NCBI GenBank assembly: GCA_007133745.1
Contig: SLMC01000310.1
Span: 1 to 6,666 of the forward strand
Length of the DNA: 6,666 nucleotides
Source of the DNA: Kiritimatiellia bacterium
GTDB taxonomy: Bacteria > Verrucomicrobiota > Kiritimatiellia > UBA8416 > SLMC01
Reading direction: 5' to 3'
The stretch's first letter is position 1. Each line of letters starts with the position of its first letter. The translations under genes and the position numbers were made by a program. Below are positions 1 to 4,834 of the stretch, piece after piece. A model generated the notes under the pieces. It worked only from the letters and a program-made list of their open reading frames with translations, made no database searches and had not been told where the DNA came from.

Positions 1-59
1 ACATAGCTGTCGAGCAGTTCCTTGTCGGTTTCCATTCGCATGGCATGACCATTTACCAT
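1..59 (-). CDS. Probable ECF-type RNA polymerase sigma factor, N-terminal fragment
   Basis: Only about 19 codons are visible before the left edge. Reading leftward on the minus strand they give MVNGHAMRMETDKELLDSY. The stretch METDKELLDSY resembles the extreme N-terminus of many ECF sigma-70 family factors, which often open with a T-D-x-E-L-L-x-x-Y/F pattern just before region 2. Possible starts are at 59, 41 and 35. I took 59 because a GGAAG sequence (complement of 70-74) lies 10 bases upstream, while the inner ATGs have no purine-rich site. If the call is right, the protein would bind core RNA polymerase and direct it to a dedicated promoter set. The fragment is too short to confirm any domain, and a chance match remains possible. 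Confidence 0.35.
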   Translation of the reverse strand, partial: MVNGHAMRMETDKELLDSY

Positions 60-95
60 AAACAACGCGCTTCCGTCTACCCTATGCTCTCGGTT

Positions 96-123
96 TTTAT
101 AAAAAGGTTAGGTCGAAAGGCAA
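96..123 (-). promoter_or_regulatory. Putative sigma-70-type promoter for the left-edge gene
   Basis: On the minus strand a -35-like TTGCCT (123-118) is followed after 16 bases by a -10-like TATAAA (101-96). Transcription would start near 89, leaving about 30 bases of leader before the ATG at 59. The -10 sits inside a perfect 12-bp self-complementary block of five T, ATA/TAT centre and five A (94-105), which would melt easily and could also be an operator. This is a consensus match only. Confidence 0.3.
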
Positions 124-171
124 AATTTTTTCTGACGGGGGTTTCTCAGAAGATTTCAAGACGTTGTATCG

Positions 172-210
172 CTTTGCATTGACCAGCAACGCTTTGCGAT
201 ATTAGCAACG
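172..210. repeat. Imperfect tandem duplication, about 20 bp
   Basis: Two adjacent units, 172-191 and 192-210, both begin CTTTGC and both end AGCAACG, with a diverged middle of 6-7 bases. A third CGTTG, in inverted orientation, occurs at 162-166. Such spaced repeats can be binding sites for a dimeric regulator of the divergent left-edge gene, but could also be simple slippage. Confidence 0.45.
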
Positions 211-373
211 TTTATTCCGAAAGGCTGGCGCGCATGACCCAACGGCGGCCCGATCATTCTGCTGTCGTCTTTACCGGATTGCGCCACAAAAAAATTCTTA
301 AACGGCGCGATTTGCCAGAAGAACCGGGCGTGAAAGAGTTTATTAAGTTAATTAGACGGTATCCGAAAAGGGT

Positions 374-427
374 CTGCTACTCTCTGTCATTCCGAGCCTG
401 CGAGGAATGTCAGGAGAGACCTGCTAC
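374..427. repeat. Palindromic element bounded by 7-bp direct repeats
   Basis: The left arm TCTCTGTCATTCC (381-393) pairs with 404-417 through 12 base pairs, with one T·T mismatch (387/410), one bulged G (414) and a 10-base loop. The pair is immediately flanked by CTGCTAC at 374-380 and, three bases after the right arm, CTGCTAC at 421-427. The core, CATTCC then GAGC and finally GAGGAATG, resembles the dispersed intergenic palindromes seen in many bacterial genomes (REP/MITE-like). The structure is read directly. That it is dispersed in this genome is inferred. Confidence 0.5.
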
Positions 428-470
428 CCGAATCAATGGCTTATCGCAACAAGGGCGTTATCGTCTCTCC
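413..470. repeat. Inverted repeat overlapping the palindrome
   Basis: GGAGAGAC (413-420) is exactly complementary to GTCTCTCC (463-470), with 42 bases between. The left arm shares bases with the right arm of the 381-417 hairpin, so the two folds exclude each other in RNA. Whether the region is transcribed is unknown. Confidence 0.35.
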
Positions 471-539
471 GGCAAGGCGGTCGTTTCCCCGCTCCGCCCC
501 ATGCCGCCGATCCGCTCGCCACGACAGAAGGTGTGTCCC

Positions 540-632
540 TGATAATCGGAAAACGGCGTACAAAACCCGACGGACTCAGCTCAAGCGGTAGCGACTTTGT
601 AGTGCCAACGGAAGAGCCTCGCTTGATTATCA
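540..632. repeat. Nested inverted repeats
   Basis: An outer pair, TGATAATC (540-547) and GATTATCA (625-632), encloses an inner pair, TCAAGCG (581-587) and CGCTTGA (620-626). The right arms overlap at 625-626, so both full stems cannot form at once. No gene is recognised here. Confidence 0.35.
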
Positions 633-691
633 ATGACTTACGCTGAACAATAAGAAACTTGGGTTAGGCTCAACCGTATGATTTGCTCCGG

Positions 692-730
692 CATCCATCA
701 TTCCAGTATTCCAACATTCCAACATTCCCA
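692..730. repeat. Short tandem repeat of 8-bp ATTCC units
   Basis: Four consecutive 8-base units are visible: CATTCCAG (699-706), TATTCCAA (707-714), CATTCCAA (715-722) and CATTCCCA (723-730). They are preceded by a degenerate CATCCAT (692-698). The array lies about 20 bases upstream of the putative promoter of the purine phosphorylase gene. It also rules out the upstream ATG at 683 as the true start, because that start would translate the array. Confidence 0.7.
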
Positions 731-749
731 TGTTACGCGCTAATTCCCG

Positions 750-778
750 TTGACAATTCCCTGCTGCCCGGTGATTAT
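750..778 (+). promoter_or_regulatory. Putative sigma-70-type promoter of the purine phosphorylase gene
   Basis: A perfect -35 hexamer TTGACA (750-755) is followed after 17 bases by GATTAT (773-778), which matches four of six bases of TATAAT. An alternative -10, TATAAA at 776-781, has a longer 20-base spacer. With either, transcription would begin close to 785, at or just before the start codon, so the mRNA would be leaderless or nearly so. This is based on the consensus alone. Confidence 0.4.
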
Positions 779-784
779 AAAAGA

Positions 785-1594
785 ATGAATATGGATATCC
801 TGAAAGCATCGGTGGCTTGCGTTCGTCGTTCGTTCCACGGGTCCGCACCCAAAGTTGCGCTGGTCTTGGGTTCGGGCTGGAGCGCACCGTTGGATCAAGG
901 CCGGACCTTGGGCGAAATGGACTACGACGCCATTCCCTGCCTGGGCGCTCCCGGAGTCGAGGGGCATCGCGGCCGTCTGTTTTGGCGGGAGATTGACGGA
1001 CGAGAGCATCTGGTCTTCGAAGGGCGCCGTCACTGGTATGAAGGCCAAGGGTGGGAACCGACGGTATTTCCTGCTTTTCTGGCGGCGGATCTGGGCTGTT
1101 CCACGCTGATGACGACCTGTGCGGCCGGCGCGATCCGCGAGAGTCTGAACCCGGGCGATCTGGTTGTCGTTGAAGACCACATCAACGCCATGGGCGGAAA
1201 TCCGCTGGCGGGCCCGCCCTGCCCGGAGTTGGGGCCGCGTTTCCCCGATCAGGCACGGGTGTACGCGCCCGACTTGCGCGAAATCCTGATCGAGGAGACG
1301 GCACGTCTAGGGGCCACGGCGTATCGCGGCGTGTATGCCGCCGTTGCGGGGCCGACTTACGAAACACCGGCCGAAGTTCGCGCGCTAAGAACGCTGGGCG
1401 CCGACATCGTCGGCATGTCCATGGTTCCGGAAGCGATGCTGGCTAACGCGCGGGGTCTTCGCGTGGCAGGCTTGGCCACGGTCGCGAACAAAGCCGGGGA
1501 AAGCGGCGGCCATGAAAACGTGCTGAAAGCGATGCAACGCGTTCGGCCTCTCATGCAAGGCGTTCTGTCCGGTTTTCTCAAGAGGCTTTCTTGA
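785..1594 (+). CDS. Purine nucleoside phosphorylase, trimeric (PNP/XapA) type
   Basis: A protein of 269 residues, the usual length for the family, which cleaves inosine, guanosine and their deoxy forms with phosphate to free base and ribose-1-phosphate in cytoplasmic purine salvage. Visible motifs are the phosphate loop GSGW (29-32), HRGRL (61-65), GRRHWYEG (80-87), CAAGAI (112-117), GDLVVVEDHIN (124-134), PTYETPAEV (190-198) and GMSMVPEA (210-217). E193 and N235 match the residues that recognise 6-oxopurines (Glu201 and Asn243 of the human enzyme). A small oddity is Cys112 where Asn of TNAAG is common. Start: ATG 785 follows a weak GGTGAT (770-775). ATG 791 is also possible. ATG 683 is rejected because it would translate the 8-bp repeats. 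The gene stands alone, converges on clpX and overlaps its 3' end. The family is sure; the exact substrate preference is inferred. Confidence 0.9.
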   Translation: MNMDILKASVACVRRSFHGSAPKVALVLGSGWSAPLDQGRTLGEMDYDAIPCLGAPGVEGHRGRLFWREIDGREHLVFEGRRHWYEGQGWEPTVFPAFLAADLGCSTLMTTCAAGAIRESLNPGDLVVVEDHINAMGGNPLAGPPCPELGPRFPDQARVYAPDLREILIEETARLGATAYRGVYAAVAGPTYETPAEVRALRTLGADIVGMSMVPEAMLANARGLRVAGLATVANKAGESGGHENVLKAMQRVRPLMQGVLSGFLKRLS

Positions 1595-2879
1595 GCTCCG
1601 GCTCGGCCTTCCCAATTTCCGGCTGCGGCTGAGACTGCGCGGCATCCTCGTCTTCGAACCGCTCCTGTTCCACAATGCGCTTGGTAATGCGGATGGTACG
1701 GCCTGCGATTTTGCTGTCCAGGTCGAACATGATGTCGGTCATGATTTTTTCCACTGTGGCGCGCAGCGCTCGGGCGCCGGTCCCTTTTTTGAAGGCGATC
1801 CGGGCCAGCTCGCGCAAGGCGCCGCCGGTAAAGGCCAAGTCCGCCTTCTCCATGGCCATCAGTTTGCGATATTGCTTGACGAGGCAATTTTTGGGTTCGG
1901 TCATAATTCGGACCAAATCGTCCTCGGTCAACGGCGCCAGCGACACGGTAATGGGCAGACGTCCGATCATTTCGGGGATCAACCCGTACCGCACGAAATC
2001 TTCGGGCTCGACGTCGAGATCAGGTCCTGTTTCCGCCTTGGGACGGGCGGCATTCTCTTCGGATTCCGAAAAGCCGAGCAGGCGTTTGCCGACGCGACGG
2101 GCAACGATCTCGTCGAGCCCGACGAAGGCGCCGCCGCAAATGAAGAGGATGTGTTCGGTATTGATTTTAATGTATTGCTGCTGGGGATGCTTGCGTCCGC
2201 CGCCCGGCGGCACGCGCGCCATCGTGCCTTCCAGGATTTTGAGAAGCGCCTGCTGAACGCCTTCGCCCGACACATCGCGGGTGATGGAGACGTTTTCGGT
2301 CTTGCGTCCTATTTTGTCGATTTCATCGATATAGATGATGCCGGTTTCCGCTCGGGCCACATCGCCTTCCGCGTTCTGAATGAGGCTCAGCAGAATGTTT
2401 TCGACATCCTCGCCGACATAGCCGGCTTCGGTCAGGGTTGTCGCGTCCACAATAGCGAACGGGACATCGAGCATGCGAGCCAGTGTTCGGGCCAAAAACG
2501 TTTTGCCGCTGCCGGTGGGTCCAACCAGCATGATATTGCTTTTTTCTATTTCCACGTCGGCGAGCGGGTCGTCCGGCTGGAAGTGCGATTCCTGTTTCAG
2601 CCGCTTGTAGTGGTTGAACACGGCGACGGCCAAAGTTTTTTTCGCCTGATCGTGTCCGATCACGTACTGATCGAGAAACGCCTTGATTTCGGGCGGGCGC
2701 GGCACTTTCAGGTTGAAGGCTCGCGGTTCTTTGGGCGCATCCATCTCCTCCGACAGCATCGTATTGCACAGTTGCACGCATTCGTCGCAGATATGGACAT
2801 TGGGCCCCTCGATGATCTGGTGCACCTGACCGCGGTTTTTGCCGCAAAAAGAACAGGTCAATTGATTTCGTCTGGCCAT
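1578..2879 (-). CDS. clpX: ATP-dependent Clp protease ATP-binding subunit ClpX
   Basis: A AAA+ unfoldase of 433 residues, full length, that recognises tagged proteins, unfolds them and threads them into ClpP. The N-terminal C4 zinc-binding domain has Cys9, Cys12, Cys31 and Cys34 (CSFC ... CDEC). Walker A is GPTGSGKT (120-127), the pore loop GYVG (153-156), Walker B IIYIDEID (181-188) and the RKH loop 229-231. The ClpP-docking tripeptide is LGF (268-270) instead of bacterial IGF; the human protein also has LGF. The putative arginine finger is R307 (IGRLP), and the sensor-2 Arg lies in GARALRA (368-374). The last 25 residues are an acidic, Gln/Pro-rich tail. The open frame extends 120 codons upstream across clpP, but the ATG at 2879 starts the zinc domain and has a strong Shine-Dalgarno site. 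It is the last gene of the operon, 20 bp after clpP, and its 3' end overlaps the convergent phosphorylase gene by 17 bp. Confidence 0.98.
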   Translation of the reverse strand: MARRNQLTCSFCGKNRGQVHQIIEGPNVHICDECVQLCNTMLSEEMDAPKEPRAFNLKVPRPPEIKAFLDQYVIGHDQAKKTLAVAVFNHYKRLKQESHFQPDDPLADVEIEKSNIMLVGPTGSGKTFLARTLARMLDVPFAIVDATTLTEAGYVGEDVENILLSLIQNAEGDVARAETGIIYIDEIDKIGRKTENVSITRDVSGEGVQQALLKILEGTMARVPPGGGRKHPQQQYIKINTEHILFICGGAFVGLDEIVARRVGKRLLGFSESEENAARPKAETGPDLDVEPEDFVRYGLIPEMIGRLPITVSLAPLTEDDLVRIMTEPKNCLVKQYRKLMAMEKADLAFTGGALRELARIAFKKGTGARALRATVEKIMTDIMFDLDSKIAGRTIRITKRIVEQERFEDEDAAQSQPQPEIGKAEPELKKAS

Positions 2880-2887
2880 GCCGATTT

Positions 2888-2893
2888 CCTCCT
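2888..2893 (-). promoter_or_regulatory. Shine-Dalgarno site fixing the clpX start
   Basis: AGGAGG on the minus strand, 8 bases before ATG 2879. It lies in the 20-bp gap after the clpP stop and decides the clpX start against the much longer open frame. Confidence 0.85.
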
Positions 2894-2899
2894 GTAGCG

Positions 2900-3514
2900 C
2901 TACTTCGCGCTTTTTTTGCTGCCAACCACCACGTCCACAAGGCCGTAGGTCTTGGCTTCCTGCGCGGACATGAAAAAATTGCGATCGGAGTCTTTCGCGA
3001 TGGTTTCTTCCGGTTTCCCGGTATGCTCGGCAAGAATGCCGTTCAGGATTTCGCGCAGCCTCAGAATTTCTCGGACGGCGATATCGATATCGGAGGCTTG
3101 GCCCTCGGCGCCGCCGAGCGGCTGATGGATCATAATGCGGGCATGCGGCAGGGCGTGCCGCTTGCCCGCCGTTCCCGCCGCCAGCAGCACGGCCCCCATA
3201 CTGGCGGCTTGGCCGACGCAAAAAGTTTGCACATCGCATTTGATGAATTGCATGGTATCGTAGATAGCCAGCCCGGAGGTTACGATGCCGCCTGGCGAAT
3301 TGATGTAGACATTGATGTCCTTGGTCGCGTCTTCGGCCTGGAGAAACAGCATTTGCGCGATAATCAGGTTGCTGACATCGTCGTTGATCGCAGTGCCGAT
3401 AAAGACAATACGGTCTTTCAGCAGTCGCGAATAAATGTCGTAGGCCCGTTCGCCGCGGCCGGTCTGTTCCACGACCATGGGTACCAGCATCTGATTTTTT
3501 TCCTGTTCTGTCAT
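2900..3514 (-). CDS. clpP: ATP-dependent Clp protease proteolytic subunit ClpP, with Asn at the catalytic Asp position
   Basis: A serine protease subunit of 204 residues, the normal length, which assembles into the double-heptamer chamber served by ClpX. The nucleophile Ser105 lies in GQAASMGA and the base His130 in MIHQP. The oxyanion/substrate-strand motif NSPGG is at 72-76, and the handle helix covers about 142-165. Aligned with E. coli (…DTERDRF…), the third triad residue, Asp171 there, falls on Asn179 here (DSDRNFF, codon AAT at 2980-2978). Asp177, two residues earlier, is the equivalent of a non-catalytic Glu/Asp. Listeria ClpP1 is known to carry Asn at this position, so activity is not excluded. 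A short N-terminal propeptide is likely. The start at 3514 has AGGAG 9 bases upstream. The gene lies 12 bp after tig and 20 bp before clpX, the classic tig-clpP-clpX order. ClpP identity is certain; the effect of Asn179 is not. Confidence 0.97.
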   Translation of the reverse strand: MTEQEKNQMLVPMVVEQTGRGERAYDIYSRLLKDRIVFIGTAINDDVSNLIIAQMLFLQAEDATKDINVYINSPGGIVTSGLAIYDTMQFIKCDVQTFCVGQAASMGAVLLAAGTAGKRHALPHARIMIHQPLGGAEGQASDIDIAVREILRLREILNGILAEHTGKPEETIAKDSDRNFFMSAQEAKTYGLVDVVVGSKKSAK

Positions 3515-3523
3515 ATCGGCAAT

Positions 3524-3528
3524 CTCCT
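3524..3528 (-). promoter_or_regulatory. clpP Shine-Dalgarno site overlapping the tig stop codon
   Basis: AGGAG on the minus strand, 9 bases before ATG 3514. Its first two bases are the last two of the tig TAG stop (3529-3527), so termination of tig delivers ribosomes onto the clpP initiation site. This suggests translational coupling. Confidence 0.75.
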
Positions 3529-4828
3529 AGTTTTTGATTTTGGCGTTTTCAAGAAGAAAATCGAGCGTCTTGTCGCAAAGCATTTCTCTTGCCAGCCGTT
3601 TGACGCCGTCGTTTTTTTCAAGTTCCTCTCTTAGCTTGGCCGGCGCCATGCCGTACTGGCGAGCCATGGCCTGCATTTCGCGGTCCACAGCATCGTCCGC
3701 AACGGCAATGTTTTCCTCGGCGGCAATCCTTTCCAGAATATAGGACAGTTTGACCCGCTCCGCCGAAGACCGGTAGGCGGCGGCCATAATGCGATCCTTC
3801 TGCTTTTCCAGAATGTCGGCGCCGCCGCCTTGTTGCGCAATTTGCCGAACCATGGTTTGAGCGGCACGGCGTGTTTCCGCCTCGACTTGGGACTGCGGCA
3901 GATCCAGGCGGGTCTTCTCCAAAAGCTGTTTGGCCATGTCGTCTTTCAAGCGCTGGCGTTCGGTCTGTTCGGCCCGCGCCAGAAGATCCGCGCGAATTTT
4001 CGCGCGCAAGTCCTCTTCGGATGCCGCATCGAACCGTTTCAGAAAGGCTTCGTCCAGCGCGGGCAGGATTCTGTCGCGGATTTTCCTGACGGTCACGGTG
4101 TACGCGGCAGTTTTGCCGGCCAGCGCGGGAACCCGATAGTCGGCGGGAAACGTCACGGACACCGCGCGCTCCTCGTTCACGGCGCAACCGATCAGGCCGA
4201 CGTTGAACCCGGGCAGGAATTCGGGGTCGTCGATCAGCGTCCAGAAGTCCTTGCCCTCGGCCAGGCCGGGATAGTCGGGAACAAGCGTCTTGACCGGGGT
4301 CTCTTCGATCGAGCCGCCATAGTCGATATTGACCAGGTCGCCCTGTTGAACGGGCCGTCCTTCGTCGGCATCCTCGTAACGGGCGTGGCTTTCCATGATG
4401 CTTTTCATGGCGTCGGCCACCTGTGCATCGGATACGTCCACCGGGTTGGCTTTCAGGGTCATTTTCGCGTATTTAGGCAGCTTGAAATCCGGGGCCACAT
4501 CCACAACGACCTTGAAACTCAAGCCGTTTGCCTTGTGAAACACTACATCGCGCACATCGACCGGCCCGACTTCGGCAAGGGCTTCGCGCTGGACCGCTTC
4601 GCGATAGAGCCGGGGCAGCATCCTGTCCTTGACATCGTCCTCGATAGACTTGGCGTATATTCTTTCCACGTGGGCGACCGGCGCACGACCGGGGCGAAAC
4701 CCTTTCACCCTGGCCTGACGCGCGTATCGCTTGACAATATCCCCATACTCGGGCAGCACTTCTTCGGGCGGGGCATCGATATGAACCACCCGCCGACAGG
4801 GTCCTTCCGTTTCAACTTTGACGCGCAT
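3527..4828 (-). CDS. tig: Trigger factor (ribosome-associated chaperone / prolyl isomerase)
   Basis: A protein of 433 residues, the standard length for trigger factor, which docks at the ribosomal exit tunnel and protects nascent chains. The N-terminal ribosome-binding domain (about 1-115) carries the docking signature GFRPGRAP (43-50, compare GFRxGxxP). The FKBP-like prolyl isomerase domain covers about 155-250. It begins at GDLVNIDYGG (163-172), includes PGFNVGLIG (206-214) and ends near VTVRKI (245-250). The C-terminal chaperone domain (about 255-425) is helical and highly charged, with E/K/R-rich stretches and a final region ending in KIKN. The start at 4828 is preceded by AAGGAG 9 bases upstream. 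The gene starts 6 bp after rho and is followed 12 bp later by clpP, linking co-translational folding with proteolysis in one transcript. No truncation or frameshift is seen. Confidence 0.97.
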   Translation of the reverse strand: MRVKVETEGPCRRVVHIDAPPEEVLPEYGDIVKRYARQARVKGFRPGRAPVAHVERIYAKSIEDDVKDRMLPRLYREAVQREALAEVGPVDVRDVVFHKANGLSFKVVVDVAPDFKLPKYAKMTLKANPVDVSDAQVADAMKSIMESHARYEDADEGRPVQQGDLVNIDYGGSIEETPVKTLVPDYPGLAEGKDFWTLIDDPEFLPGFNVGLIGCAVNEERAVSVTFPADYRVPALAGKTAAYTVTVRKIRDRILPALDEAFLKRFDAASEEDLRAKIRADLLARAEQTERQRLKDDMAKQLLEKTRLDLPQSQVEAETRRAAQTMVRQIAQQGGGADILEKQKDRIMAAAYRSSAERVKLSYILERIAAEENIAVADDAVDREMQAMARQYGMAPAKLREELEKNDGVKRLAREMLCDKTLDFLLENAKIKN

Positions 4829-4834
4829 GCGTAT

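Larger units (their letters stand above)
124..680. other. Intergenic region with repeats, no convincing gene
   Basis: About 560 bases separate the left-edge gene from the purine phosphorylase region. The first part (124-360) is more AT-rich than the coding DNA. Short open frames exist, such as 234-542 on plus and 433-633 on minus. They match no family I recognise, and the palindrome at 381-417 lies inside one of them. What the region clearly contains is repeats: an imperfect tandem duplication at 172-210, a hairpin-forming element at 374-427, and inverted repeats at 413-470 and 540-632. I see no tRNA, rRNA, riboswitch or CRISPR array. Confidence 0.6.

Noticed and set aside
234..542. 102-codon plus-strand frame in the left intergenic region
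   Set aside because: It has a marginal GAAAGG upstream, but matches no family known to me. The hairpin element at 381-417 lies inside it, and the second half reads like intergenic repeat sequence. A short real peptide before the repeat cannot be excluded.
433..633. 66-codon minus-strand frame in the repeat-bearing region
   Set aside because: It overlaps the inverted repeats at 413-470 and 540-632, has no ribosome site of note and no recognisable domain. It is more likely repeat DNA than a gene.
683..784. Upstream ATG extending the phosphorylase by 34 residues
   Set aside because: The extension would translate the 8-bp repeat array and the promoter-like TTGACA region. Family members start close to the residues encoded from 785 or 791.
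1700..1765. Possible terminator or hairpin near the clpX 3' end
   Set aside because: The T-run near 1746 is inside conserved ClpX coding sequence (the Lys/Ile/Met codons of the C-terminal domain), and there is no adjacent GC stem in the right orientation.
1872..2897. Plus-strand open frame of 341 codons antisense to clpX
   Set aside because: It is the mirror of the ClpX coding frame, ends near the clpX start, and shows no recognisable domain.
2879..3239. 120-codon N-terminal extension of ClpX in frame
   Set aside because: It overlaps clpP out of frame and is Arg-rich shadow sequence. The zinc-domain start at 2879 has a strong ribosome site and is the family start.
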